Positions 1 through 9,710 of a DNA stretch of 64,000 nt are shown here, piece by piece (the stretch's first letter is position 1; each line of letters begins with the position of its first letter). The translations under genes were made by a program, and so were the position numbers. Below the pieces are notes generated by a model, which saw only the letters and a program-made list of their open reading frames with translations, ran no database searches and was not told the origin of the DNA. The DNA is taken from the NCBI GenBank assembly GCA_000512675.1, contig AXCJ01000001.1, positions 346,651 to 410,650 on the forward strand, given 5' to 3'. This stretch comes from Candidatus Xenolissoclinum pacificiensis L6. GTDB taxonomy: Bacteria; Pseudomonadota; Alphaproteobacteria; Rickettsiales; Anaplasmataceae.

Positions 1-621
1 AAAACCTGTACTTAATTCAACTGTTGCACCACCTGGTATTGTTCCTTTGGTTTTGGAAGTTTTAGAAGTTCTTGGGCTACCTCTTCCAGTATCTACTTCA
101 TTCATTAGCAAAGATCCTTGTGCAAGAGCATATGTCTTCCCATTTGGTCCCAATAGAGGAGTGGCTACTAACATACCACCTTCCAAAGATGTTGCATCAC
201 CCATAGCACTTACATCTACATCTATTGTATGTCCATTAGACAAAAATGGAGGTAATGTAGCTGTTACTGTTACTGCGGCAACATTTTTAGTTCTCAAATT
301 TACACCAGCTCCATTGGAGTTCACTCCGAGACGAGATAAGAATGCTTCCAGCCCTTGTTGAGTGAACAGGGTATTACGCAGAGTGTCTCCTGTGCCACTT
401 AGGCCAACTACCAATCCGAAACCCATTAACACATTTCCTCTAGCACCTTCAAAACGGGCAATATCTTTTACTCTGACTGATTGAGATGTATTACTAGCTA
501 CAACAGCTTTATTTTCATATAATTGATTAAAACCTGTGAATTCTTCTTCTGCAACACAATGAGATGCATTGAAAAAGAACCCAATCAATAAAATTGTAAA
601 AATAAATTTTCCCTTCATCAT
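1..621 (-). CDS. flgI: Flagellar P-ring protein FlgI, partial (C-terminus beyond left edge)
   Basis: FlgI builds the periplasmic P ring that surrounds the flagellar rod in the peptidoglycan layer. The 207 visible codons read without a stop. They begin with a signal peptide (hydrophobic core about residues 5-17, probable cleavage near HCVA-EEE), followed by the family's opening block VKDIARFEGARGN, then GFGLVVGLSGTGDT, the TQQGLEAFLSRLGVN segment, and TKNVAAVTVTATLPPF with GDATSLEGG. These match FlgI closely and contain no damage, so the gene looks functional as far as it can be seen. Two adjacent ATG codons (621 and 618) could start it. The gene lies 43 bp downstream of a small membrane-protein gene on the same strand, probably in one transcript. 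The rest of the gene lies outside the window. Confidence 0.93.
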   Translation of the reverse strand, partial: MMKGKFIFTILLIGFFFNASHCVAEEEFTGFNQLYENKAVVASNTSQSVRVKDIARFEGARGNVLMGFGLVVGLSGTGDTLRNTLFTQQGLEAFLSRLGVNSNGAGVNLRTKNVAAVTVTATLPPFLSNGHTIDVDVSAMGDATSLEGGMLVATPLLGPNGKTYALAQGSLLMNEVDTGRGSPRTSKTSKTKGTIPGGATVELSTGF

Positions 622-664
622 AAGGAAAATCAATACATAATTTTTATTATCTAACTATTAATGA

Positions 665-1126
665 TTACTGCTTCTTTTTATTCAAATAAGAGTCTACTTT
701 TTTTTCAAGAGATAACATCATAGCTCTCTTACGTTTTTCTTTTTCAGATAATATAGGATTTTGATTATTACTCTGTTGATCACTTTGCTTAATGCCCTTT
801 ACTCGTTTGGCAAGAGATGGACGAAATCGAGGTATAATGTTAAATATATTCAGAATCTTGAGTATACTATATGATCCGATCACTGATATGAGTAATTTTA
901 AGAAAGGCCAAATTCCTAAAGTTGATTTATTTACGTACCAATATACACTATACTGAAAGAGAGAATTGATGATATCAACAGGGTGACTCATCTGAGATAT
1001 TCCTATATGCAGTCCGGAGTTTAATGTCATAAGTATAAAACCTGCAATGTATAGATATGTGAATATTATTCCTAAAATTGGAAAATGCTGTATAATTGCC
1101 TTCCATGCTGTAATGATGTTTAACAT
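665..1126 (-). CDS. Unknown membrane protein, upstream partner of flgI
   Basis: I do not recognise this 153-residue protein. It has two hydrophobic, probably membrane-spanning segments (about residues 15-36 and 72-95) and a charged, lysine-rich C-terminal third (about 103-153) that would be cytoplasmic or coiled. There is no signal-peptidase motif and no familiar catalytic motif. It lies on the same strand as flgI, 43 bp upstream, so it is probably co-transcribed. A role in flagellar assembly or in the envelope is possible from position only. The reading frame is clean and its codon use resembles the neighbouring genes. Confidence 0.6.
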   Translation of the reverse strand: MLNIITAWKAIIQHFPILGIIFTYLYIAGFILMTLNSGLHIGISQMSHPVDIINSLFQYSVYWYVNKSTLGIWPFLKLLISVIGSYSILKILNIFNIIPRFRPSLAKRVKGIKQSDQQSNNQNPILSEKEKRKRAMMLSLEKKVDSYLNKKKQ

Positions 1127-1506
1127 TTTATGCCTATGATGAGATTAATTAACTGTAGTAATAATATAATAATGCTGTTAATAATCAATATATAAATATC
1201 TTGGTTAACATAGTCATGAGTTATTCTATTTATGTTCTATGCTACTTACGAGAATATATAATAGGTATATTAAAATATAGAAAACGAGGGATATTTCTTG
1301 TAAGGATATAGGCAAGATATAATTTTCATCTAGCATATAGAGATTTTCTCAAATTAGTATTCTTAATATGAAGTACAGAGTTGACATGCGATTTGAGAAA
1401 TTAGATCTATATTTTTATCGATGTTTACTTGAACAGGATCTGGTATGTTATATTACTATCGTAATGTATGAATGTCTTTATCAATATGGTTTCTTTAGCA
1501 ATAGAT
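1127..1506. other. Intergenic stretch without a recognised gene
   Basis: These 380 bases are AT-rich with stop codons in all frames. They separate the co-oriented glycosylase gene from the flgI pair and must hold the promoter of the flgI transcript. I see no RNA gene or IS relic here. Confidence 0.6.
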
Positions 1507-2319
1507 CTATGTATTTTGTAAAAAATTCTTGATGTTTTTCATATCTTCCCAAGTTACCTTTTTTTGAGCAGGTTGTCTCAATAAATAGGCTGGGTGAAAT
1601 ATTACTGTTGTATCTATATCATTATTCATATATTCATTTGTATATTTATAATACTTACCTCTTACTTTGGAAATTGCAGTATGTGTTTGTAATATCGCTC
1701 CAGAAGCCACTCCTCCAACTAATATTAACAACCTAGGGTTAATTAAAGCAATACTCTTTTTTACAAATGGCAAGCATATATTTATTTCGTCAGGAGTAGG
1801 TTTTCTATTACCTGGAGGACGCCAGAAGACAGTATTTGTTATGTACATTTGGTTACGAGATAAATCAATTGCTGAGAACATTTTATCTAATAGTTTTCCA
1901 CTTTGTCCGCAGAATGGACGGCCTTGTTTATCTTCTTGCTCACCTGGTGCTTCTCCTATGATCATAATATCTGATTCTATATTACCGTCAAATATTACTG
2001 TATTTAGAGATTTTTTCTTCAGGTCACAGTCAGTAAGATTATTGATTTTTTTATGTAATTGTTGAATGTTACATATACTACTGAGGTTCATATGATCTGC
2101 TATTCTGCTATGTTCTTTATCTATATTATTAGTATCTGGTACCTTATTTTGTAGATTGATTGGTTCAATTGTTTTTGTACTAGTATATTGAATGTCCATA
2201 AAATCCATCGGGGATATATAGTTAAGCATTATGTGATCTATCTTACAAAGATGATACATAGTAATGATTTTATTTAACAAATCTACTGGGGTGTTCACTG
2301 AAGAAATGTGTATTAACAA
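1507..2319 (-). CDS. Family 4 type uracil-DNA glycosylase
   Basis: This 270-residue protein belongs to the family 4 uracil-DNA glycosylases, which remove uracil from DNA in base excision repair. Motif 1, GEAPGEQED, is at residues 122-130, followed by GRPFCGQSGKLLD. The family block TNTVFWRPPGNRKPTPDE begins at 161, and motif 2 with the active-site histidine is HPAYLL (H242). The first 95 residues are poorly conserved, as usual. The classical enzymes bind a 4Fe-4S cluster with four cysteines. Here two ligand positions appear to be kept (C98, C182) and two replaced (a leucine about three residues before C98, and W166). Whether this protein binds a cluster is therefore doubtful. It stands alone on the minus strand. 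Confidence 0.85.
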   Translation of the reverse strand: MLIHISSVNTPVDLLNKIITMYHLCKIDHIMLNYISPMDFMDIQYTSTKTIEPINLQNKVPDTNNIDKEHSRIADHMNLSSICNIQQLHKKINNLTDCDLKKKSLNTVIFDGNIESDIMIIGEAPGEQEDKQGRPFCGQSGKLLDKMFSAIDLSRNQMYITNTVFWRPPGNRKPTPDEINICLPFVKKSIALINPRLLILVGGVASGAILQTHTAISKVRGKYYKYTNEYMNNDIDTTVIFHPAYLLRQPAQKKVTWEDMKNIKNFLQNT

Positions 2320-2534
2320 TTAGTTTATAATAAGGGTTATATGTAAGACCCAACTAGATTCTTACGATTCTTTCAAAACTATTTGTACCATTTTTTTTCT
2401 TAGTTGCAAGGTTTTAGGCAGAATAATATAAAATTATTATTTATTACTTGACAGCATTTAGATTAGTAGCTGTGTTATTAAGAGTTTGTGAAAATAGATA
2501 CATAAAAAATTACCAATATTTTGTTTTTCTGGTT

Positions 2535-3616
2535 TCGTTACATTAAAAACAGAAGTGAGAATTAATTACAAGGAGCGTATTGTACAGGTATCTAAAATCT
2601 CATCTCGGATCAATACATGGTTTTAAGTTATTTAAGCAACAAGAGTTTCCTCTTCAATATTCTAAAGTACTGGTATTCTGGATATCAGAGTATTAGACCT
2701 CCTGTGAAATTGTAGGAAAAAGAGTGTAAGCGTAAGATATGAGAAGAACCGAAAAGGAAGAAATGAAAATAAGCTATAAGAAGATATCAAAAAAACTCAA
2801 GTATTTGTAAGGCTATTTGGTATTAAGGTAGAAAGATTTAGTAGAATACTCAGAAAGGTACAGCTTATTTGGAAAAGCAAGGTACTGAAAAGAATAGAAC
2901 CGTATAAGTTAAGGGGGGATATGTTATTAGCATTATTGCTATACTACCGTAGTTATATTACGCAAGAATTCATAGGATATCTGTTTGGTATTCACGATTC
3001 TCAAGTCTGTAGATTCATTAGAAAACTAGAACCTATTGTAGCAAGTATCCTACGTATCACCAAAAGCAAGAAACTATCTAAGGAAGATATTGAAGTGCTG
3101 ATAATAGATGCTACGGAACAAGAGATTGAACGTCCTAAACACAAAGGTAAGCCATATTATTCCGGAAAGAAGAAAGGTAATACGATCAAAACATTCAATA
3201 TCCTTTCACATAAATATCGTAATAAGAGAAAGAGATATAATATAAAATTCAATATCATCGCTGGTATTATTAATCTTAATCATGGATCCTAAATAACTTC
3301 TCTAGTACCATCACTCATCTCTGTTTCATCATCACAATTTCACAGGAGTTCTATTGATAGATATCATAAAATGTATATTCTTATAATAAGTACCAAGTGT
3401 AGAAAAATAAGTTTTGAAGATAAAGAACATAATACTCTTCTAGCAAAACTCCTTGTATTGAGGTCGAACATATTATTCATAATCTCAAGACTTTTAATAT
3501 AAATAGATATTGCAAGCAAGAGATATAATATAAAATTCAATATCATTGCTAGTGTTGATCTTAATCAAGAATAAATCCATCTCATATTATGTTACATGAA
3601 TAATTCACAGGAGTTT
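2535..3616 (+). mobile_element. Degraded IS5-type element (outer copy), split by a second copy
   Basis: Bases 2535-2694 and 3352-3616 together encode the C-terminal half of a DDE transposase, with many stops and frameshifts. The first part carries the segment around the second catalytic aspartate (VQVSK...FKQQEFP...) and the second the DHNTLLAKTRIKVEHV-like segment and the C-terminal NIIA motif. The 3' end is a degenerate inverted repeat (TTCACAGGAGTTTT) near 3602-3616. The 5' half of the element is missing. A sister copy is inserted inside it. Confidence 0.7.
2695..3351 (+). mobile_element. IS5-type element (inner copy) with internal deletion
   Basis: The element is bounded by near-perfect inverted repeats: AGACCTCCTGTGAAATTGT at the left, and ACAATTTCACAGGAGTTC at the right. 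It is flanked by the 4-bp direct repeat TATT (2691-2694 and 3352-3355). The surviving reading frame (2921-3292) has the helix-turn-helix N-terminal part of a DDE_Tnp_4-like transposase, LFGIHDSQVCRFIRKLEP, and the first catalytic block IDATEQEIERP. It then jumps to the C-terminal FNILSHKYRNKRKRYNIKF segment. The middle of the catalytic domain (about 270 bp relative to the copy at 25673-26597) is deleted, so it cannot be active. Confidence 0.8.
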
Positions 3617-3626
3617 TAATATGCTA

Positions 3627-4035
3627 ATCACTGTTAATAAAGGTATCTGCTTAGGCTAGAATACATGTAACAAATAGTATATTAGAAACAATGGATAGAA
3701 GACCCAATGAGTATTGAGAAATTTGGTGAGATTATATTGCCAATAATCGTAAAGAGTTACGTATAGAAGGGACGGATCACAATTATCCATTATCAAGTAT
3801 TCTATGCAATATTATACATCTTAAGAACGGGACACTTTCCTAAGTGCTGACGGCACAGTATAGATATGATATTTCAAAGAGGGAATTACAGAGTATAAGA
3901 CAGTGTTACACAAATAATAAGGATTTAAAAGCAATTATAGTGATATGCATTAACTACCATAGAGATTGAGGGGGGGTGGTAGTTGAAAGGAATAAAGATA
4001 TCAGGGTAAAAAAACATAACACTGGACTTTAAAGT
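3627..4035 (+). mobile_element. Relic of a second IS5-family element (GGCACTGTTAACAAAGG-type ends)
   Basis: This begins with ATCACTGTTAATAAAGG, a decayed form of the terminal repeat of the fuller copy at 42866-43642. It follows that copy for about 400 bp: start of a transposase frame with IEKFGEIILPIIVK-like and YGSDH...HYQVF-like segments, then the purine-rich part. It stops shortly before the mscS stop codon; the 3' half is absent. Many stops and frameshifts are present. Confidence 0.65.
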
Positions 4036-4052
4036 TTTTATTAGAATTCTGG

Positions 4053-5150
4053 CTATGTAGATTTATGATCTGAAGTAGATACGAACTCTCTAGATAACTC
4101 GATCTGCGTATCTTTATGTACAACTTTAACATGCATTTTTTCAAGTTTTTTAGAGATCTCAGATAACAATTCTTGTTTTAGGGCTAAATATTCACTCCAT
4201 TCTCGCGTATCAAAAAACAGATACAACATTACATCGAAAAAGTCCGTACTTACATATACAATATTACATTGTAGCATGAACTCTTCATTTTCTATAATTT
4301 TGTCGTGGGTGTGCACGTAATCATATATAACTTTATAGATATCCTGTATGCTATGATCATAATTGTTATTAATGACAATACGCAAATTTTCAATATAACG
4401 ACGAGCTAACATTCTAGAATCATTTCTTATAATTATAGTGGAAAAGAATGCATTCGGTACATATATTGGTCTTTTTTCAAAAGTCATGATTTTTGTGTAA
4501 CGCCAATTGATAGATGCAACAGTTCCATCTATATTTCTATCGTCAGAATGCACCATATCTCCGACTTGGAAAGGAGAATCCAAAGCAATACTTACAAACC
4601 CGAAGAAATTAGACACACTATCTTTTGAAGCAAAACCAATAATTATACCACTAATTCCACCAAATGTCAGTAGAGTGTTGATATTCATTCCTAATATATC
4701 TAACAAGAATACGATACCAACTAGATATATGCATATTCTGATTAACTTTCGAAAAGCAAGTGATTTATATATTGTTTTAGTCTCTGCAGTGACAACTCTT
4801 TCGTAATAAAAATCTATTACTAGAAAGATGACTTGTATTATCATATACAGAATAATGGTACTCCGTGCAATATTTGTATAATGCAATACATGAAATGTAT
4901 AGGCCTTTGATTCTGCAAGGAATATGTCAGCACTTACTATAAGTAAATAAACTAACAATACTATATTAATATACTTAGGCAATCTTTTCATGATGAAAAC
5001 TTTGCTAGAGCGCTTGAAGAATTTAGTTACAACATATCTTATTCCTAGTTTACTCACTATAATAATGGAAAGCAGGGTTGTTATTATAAATAGAAACGTA
5101 ACGGGAGGCAGTCCTTTATGGGCTATTACAGAGTATAAAAATTTCATCAT
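4053..5150 (-). CDS. Small-conductance mechanosensitive channel, MscS family
   Basis: MscS channels open under membrane tension and release solutes during hypo-osmotic shock. The 365-residue protein has four or five hydrophobic segments (about 14-34, 60-79, 96-113, 136-156 and the pore helix). The pore helix carries the glycine/alanine pattern GGISGIIIGFASKD (164-177). The signature NFFGFVSIALDSPFQVGD (181-198), the beta domain (GTVASINWRYTKI, then YVPNAFFST) and a soluble C-terminal domain follow, all in the expected order. The length is typical of MscS proteins with one or two extra N-terminal helices. It is transcribed convergently towards the IS relics; the ATG at 5150 gives the expected N-terminal membrane segment. 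Confidence 0.93.
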   Translation of the reverse strand: MMKFLYSVIAHKGLPPVTFLFIITTLLSIIIVSKLGIRYVVTKFFKRSSKVFIMKRLPKYINIVLLVYLLIVSADIFLAESKAYTFHVLHYTNIARSTIILYMIIQVIFLVIDFYYERVVTAETKTIYKSLAFRKLIRICIYLVGIVFLLDILGMNINTLLTFGGISGIIIGFASKDSVSNFFGFVSIALDSPFQVGDMVHSDDRNIDGTVASINWRYTKIMTFEKRPIYVPNAFFSTIIIRNDSRMLARRYIENLRIVINNNYDHSIQDIYKVIYDYVHTHDKIIENEEFMLQCNIVYVSTDFFDVMLYLFFDTREWSEYLALKQELLSEISKKLEKMHVKVVHKDTQIELSREFVSTSDHKST

Positions 5151-5226
5151 ATTGTTTTGAATGCATGTTTTAAGGTTTGGATATTATTCATAATTACTAA
5201 AAATTTTGATAACATGTAAGTGCTTT

Positions 5227-8200
5227 TTATGTGGTTTTGACTCCAATTATAAAAGAAGGTATATTTCTGATATAATATTCAGAATCTGTTGCATTTACGG
5301 ATTTTATAGTATTGGAAAATGTTTGTGATGAAATATATTTTGTCCAATGAACTAATATATCATCTATGTATGATTTCTGATTTTCCACGATAACAACTTC
5401 AATTGAAGCTGTTAAAGATAGATTCATTTCTTTACGAATTTGTTGTATACATCGTACTATATCTCTAGCATGTCCTTCCACAATTAATTCATGTGTAAGA
5501 TGGGTATCTAAAGATACCATTAACATTCTTCCTTCAACAATGGAAGAATCATCTCTAGCGGTTTTGATGAATATTGTGAAAAAATCAGACCCAAGTTCTA
5601 AATCTGATGTTTTTAAAATAGATCTTTCGTTTATGATTGAATAATTGCCTTGTTTGACTGATTTGGATAATTCTTGTACTCTTTCTGGGTAATGTTCTGC
5701 TAGTGTTTTATAGTTTAGTTTTACACAGACTTCTACATTTTCCATAATGGTATCAGCAAAGCGAACAGACTTAACATTAACTTCATCCATAATTATTTCT
5801 GCAAAATTCTCTAAATTTAAGTCTTTGTCATAGAATACAGTTAACTCCTTCAGAGGTTGTCTGATCTTTAATGTGTTGTGATTGCGTACAAACAATCCCG
5901 CATTACATATATCTCGTACAATATCCATTTTTTCAACTAATTCAGAATTTTCTAAGCAAAAATCTTTAGGATAGTCACAAGTATGAACAGAGGAAGTATG
6001 ATTAAGAGATAAGAAGATAAATTCACTTAATATTGGTAATACAGGAGCAATTATTTTACTAAAAGTAGATAAAACAAAAAACAGTGTATTGTATGCACTC
6101 ATCTTACTGGGAGATTTTTCAGAGTCCCAGAATCGTTTTCTATTTCTTCGTATATACCAATTGTTTAATACGTCTATAAACAAGGTGATTTCTTTGCATA
6201 CATTTACAATATTGTAACAACTAAAAGAATTGTATATTTTATTTGTAACTATTTTAAGTTTATCTATAATATATTGATCAATTAATTCTCGATTTTTGTC
6301 AGAGTACGAGGCAGTTAATGCATCAGCATTTGCATACATAACAAAAAAATGTAATGCATTAAGTATAGGTTTGATTACTAATCTATTGACATCTTTTATC
6401 ATTGTATCATTCAATAAAAGATTGCCTCCATTTACTACAGCAGAGGACATCATTAAGAATCTGACAGCATCTGTTCCATATGTATCAAACATTTTCATAG
6501 GATCAGGGTAATTGTTTAACCTTTTAGATAATTTGTTTCCATCATGATCTAGAACGACACCATGACATAGACAATTTTTAAAAGGGATTTTACCAAACAG
6601 TGCAACAGAGAGAACCATAAGGGTATAGAACCAACCTCTAGTTTGCGCTAGATATTCAGTAATAAAATCTGCTGGTAAGCTATTTTCAAATAACTCTTTA
6701 TTCTCAAATGGATAATGATATTGTGCGAAAGGCATTGATCCGGATTCAAACCAACAATCTAGAACTTCAGGAACCCTTTTAAGAGAAGCATCGGGATTAA
6801 GGGGATCTGGTCTTGTTAAAGCATCTAATGTTTCTCTATGCAAGTCACTGCATTTTACACCAAAATCTTTTTCAATTTCAGCGATGGATCCATATATATA
6901 TAATGTTTTATTGTTAGGATCAGTAGATTTCCAAACAGGGATTGGCGTGCCCCAATATCTGTTGCGAGATATTGACCAGTCTCTTGCTCCCTCTAGCCAA
7001 TTATTAAATAAACCACTGCCTATATATTCAGGATACCAATTTATCTGCTTGTTATAATTAACTAATTTATCTTTTATTTTAGTTACTTGAACATACCATG
7101 AAGAGACAGCTTTGTATATTAAAGGAGTATCAGTGCGCCAACAATGAGGATAGTTATGTGAATAAGTATCTATTTTCCATATTTGTTTATTTGCTTTTAA
7201 TAAGGTGATGATTTGATCATTTGCATCAAATACTTGTAGTTCTGCCAAATTTCCTACTTCTTCTGTAAAACAGCCAGTGTCGTCAACTGGACATACAACA
7301 GGTATATGGTTTTTTTTGCATAATAGAAAATCATCTTCTCCAAAACCTGGTGCAATATGTACAATGGATGTTCCAGAACCTGCTTCTACAAAGTCTGCAT
7401 GCAAAATAACAAAACTGTTTTTATTAGACTGAAAATAGTCAAATAAAGGTTTATATTTAAGACCAATAAGTTTTTTTGTATCAATATTAATTCCTTCTTC
7501 TTGAGAGAGAAACTCCTCAGAAGCAATTACATAATAATCTTTTTTATCAACGATTTTATATTTAAGGTCTGCTGAAATAGCAAGTGCTAGGTTTGATGGT
7601 AGTGTCCATGGGGTGGTTGTCCAGACCAATAGAAATACATCTTTATCTTCGTAACCAGTAAGGGCATCTGTTAGACAGAATTTTGCTATAACAGTTTTAC
7701 TTATTTTTTTACGATAAGCATTATCTATCCTAGTTTCAAAATTCGACAGAGGTGTCTGACAAGCCCAACTATAAGGTACTACACGTTTATCCTCATATAT
7801 TAGACCTTTTTCGTGCAAGGTTTTAAAAGCCCATAACACTGATTCCATAAAAGAAACATCCATTGTTTTATATGTATCTTGGAAATTGACCCAACGTGCT
7901 TGTCTATTCACATATTTTTCCCAGGCGCTTGAATATTTCATGACTGATTTACGACAGTGTTCATTAAACTTATCTATCCCAAATTCAGCAATTTGTTTTT
8001 GTCCTGAAATATTTAATTCCTTTTCAGTTGCCATTTCTGCTGGCAAACCGTGACAGTCCCAACCAAAACGGCGAGGAACTTTATATCCATTCATTGTAGA
8101 GAATCGAGCTACGATATCTTTTATATATCCAGTTAGTAAATGTCCGTAATGTGGTAGCCCATTAGCAAATGGTGGGCCATCGTATAGTACATATTCTGCA

Positions 8201-8352
8201 CATTTCACACGTCCTGATATGCTCAATGCAAATACCTTTTCTGTATCCCAGTAATCAAATATATATTTATCTATTTCATTAATAGATATATTGGATACCA
8301 GATCGGGATATATAACACTATTTTTTGTAGATATTTTCCCTGAAGAATGCAT
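5227..8352 (-). CDS. ileS: Isoleucyl-tRNA synthetase (type 2, eukaryote-like)
   Basis: This cytoplasmic class I synthetase charges tRNA-Ile. The 1041-residue protein contains the HIGH box as HYGH (68-71) within GPPFANGLPHYGHLL. It also has the CP1 editing domain (TTTPWTLPSN; ADFVEAGSGTSIVHIAPGFGEDD), the WFESGSMP motif and the KMSKS loop as KLSKR (about residue 608). The anticodon-binding domain follows, with a long C-terminal extension. Length and sequence pattern fit the second type of bacterial IleS, which resembles the eukaryotic cytosolic enzyme and is the form known from Rickettsiales. The type 2 enzymes are generally less sensitive to mupirocin (family knowledge). The gene stands alone, followed 77 bp later by mscS on the same strand. 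Confidence 0.97.
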   Translation of the reverse strand: MHSSGKISTKNSVIYPDLVSNISINEIDKYIFDYWDTEKVFALSISGRVKCAEYVLYDGPPFANGLPHYGHLLTGYIKDIVARFSTMNGYKVPRRFGWDCHGLPAEMATEKELNISGQKQIAEFGIDKFNEHCRKSVMKYSSAWEKYVNRQARWVNFQDTYKTMDVSFMESVLWAFKTLHEKGLIYEDKRVVPYSWACQTPLSNFETRIDNAYRKKISKTVIAKFCLTDALTGYEDKDVFLLVWTTTPWTLPSNLALAISADLKYKIVDKKDYYVIASEEFLSQEEGINIDTKKLIGLKYKPLFDYFQSNKNSFVILHADFVEAGSGTSIVHIAPGFGEDDFLLCKKNHIPVVCPVDDTGCFTEEVGNLAELQVFDANDQIITLLKANKQIWKIDTYSHNYPHCWRTDTPLIYKAVSSWYVQVTKIKDKLVNYNKQINWYPEYIGSGLFNNWLEGARDWSISRNRYWGTPIPVWKSTDPNNKTLYIYGSIAEIEKDFGVKCSDLHRETLDALTRPDPLNPDASLKRVPEVLDCWFESGSMPFAQYHYPFENKELFENSLPADFITEYLAQTRGWFYTLMVLSVALFGKIPFKNCLCHGVVLDHDGNKLSKRLNNYPDPMKMFDTYGTDAVRFLMMSSAVVNGGNLLLNDTMIKDVNRLVIKPILNALHFFVMYANADALTASYSDKNRELIDQYIIDKLKIVTNKIYNSFSCYNIVNVCKEITLFIDVLNNWYIRRNRKRFWDSEKSPSKMSAYNTLFFVLSTFSKIIAPVLPILSEFIFLSLNHTSSVHTCDYPKDFCLENSELVEKMDIVRDICNAGLFVRNHNTLKIRQPLKELTVFYDKDLNLENFAEIIMDEVNVKSVRFADTIMENVEVCVKLNYKTLAEHYPERVQELSKSVKQGNYSIINERSILKTSDLELGSDFFTIFIKTARDDSSIVEGRMLMVSLDTHLTHELIVEGHARDIVRCIQQIRKEMNLSLTASIEVVIVENQKSYIDDILVHWTKYISSQTFSNTIKSVNATDSEYYIRNIPSFIIGVKTT

Positions 8353-8569
8353 GAATAAAGATTTAAATAATCAAAGACTCTTTCTATCATAAAACAGATC
8401 ATCCCTCAACTCAATTACAAGCTATAAAATAATTAATGTTTGTCGACAATATGTTTGTGACATAAATACTTAAGATCAGCCATAAAAAGATAAATAGTCT
8501 AAAAGTATTTATCAAAATATTTTTTTATAGAAGAAGGTAGATCTAATAATATCAACATATAAATAGAAT

Positions 8570-9417
8570 GATGATGCTAAACTATAAAAAGGTTTGCAAG
8601 AAACCACATGTATTCTTTGGACCATATTTGGTATGAAGATAAATAAATTCAATAGGATAGTTAAAAAGGCACATCCTATATGGAAACGCAAAGTAATATA
8701 AAGAACAAGAAAACCATATAAGTTAGGTCATTGTCATTATACTCCCGTAGTTATGTTACGCAGAAATTTAGAAATTTATAGTATGTTTATTTGATATTCA
8801 TGATTCACAAGTATGTAGATACATCAGAAAAATAAACCCATTGTAGCTAGTATATATCTATTACTAAAAGTAAGAAACAGGAATATATAGAAGGGATGAT
8901 TATAGATGCTACAGAACAAACGATTAAATGTTCTAAAAAGCAACGGAAAACATAATATTCCTCTAAGAAGAAAGATCATACTATAAAAACTGTAGAGTTA
9001 ATTATAAGGATGTATTGTACAAGTATCTAAAACCTATCCTGGTGCTATATATGACTTTAAACTATTCAAGCAACAAGAATTTCCTCTTCTAGAATATAAA
9101 CTGCTGGTGTTTATCAGGTTATTGATAAATATCATAAAGAGTTCATATATCCTTGTAAAAACACTAAGAATAGATCAATAAGTTTTAAAGAGAAAAATCA
9201 TAATACCCTTGTATCAAAAACTCGTATTAAGGACGAACATGTCATTCGTATTCTCAAGACTTTTAATATACTTTCACATAGATATCGCAAGAAAGAGATA
9301 TAATATAAAATTCAATATCATTGCTGGTATTGTTAATAGAAATCATGACTTCTGATTAATCAATTACAAACCCATCTTATATTATTATGTTATATCAATG
9401 TAATTTCACGGGAGGTA
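8570..9417 (+). mobile_element. Near full-length but decayed IS5-type element
   Basis: This is another copy of the family at 2695-3351 and 25673-26597. In order, I can follow the N-terminal region, a YVTQKF.. segment, the IFDIHDSQVCRYI-like helix-turn-helix, the IIDATEQTI block, SSKKKDHTIKT, VQVSKTYPGAIYDFK, FKQQEFPL, the KTRIK.EHVIRILKTFN segment and the NIIAGIVN end. A degenerate inverted repeat TTTCACGGGAGGT follows near 9404-9417. These pieces lie in different frames with many stops. The left terminal repeat is not recognisable. Bases 8353-8570 upstream hold no feature I can name. Confidence 0.75.
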
Positions 9418-9500
9418 TAGTGTCTACCTGTTTGTATAGGTATTACGGTATATGGCAAAAGATATAGGTTTAATATTGTGGATGAATTTTTAGATGATTT

Positions 9501-9548
9501 GTTGCACTGTTCTACTTATATTTTGTTGCACTGTTCTACTTATATTCT
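9501..9548. repeat. 24-bp tandem duplication
   Basis: Two adjacent, nearly identical 24-bp units both begin GTTGCACTGTTCTACTTATA. They lie in the non-coding DNA between the IS relic and the fliS-like gene. No function is apparent; replication slippage is a sufficient explanation. Confidence 0.7.
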
Positions 9549-9710
9549 GTTTTGGTAATATTGGTTTATTGGATCTGAAATTTTATTGAACATTATTAGT
9601 AAAAATACTAACATAATTTACTGTAATATAGTGTATGTTTGGAATATTTAATATTAATTTAACGACTATATAGTAATATTTATTAGTATATAAATGAGTT
9701 CCAAATAACA

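Noticed and set aside
47..361. Open frame of 104 codons on the plus strand at the left edge
   Set aside because: It lies antisense to flgI, whose frame on the minus strand matches the family throughout.
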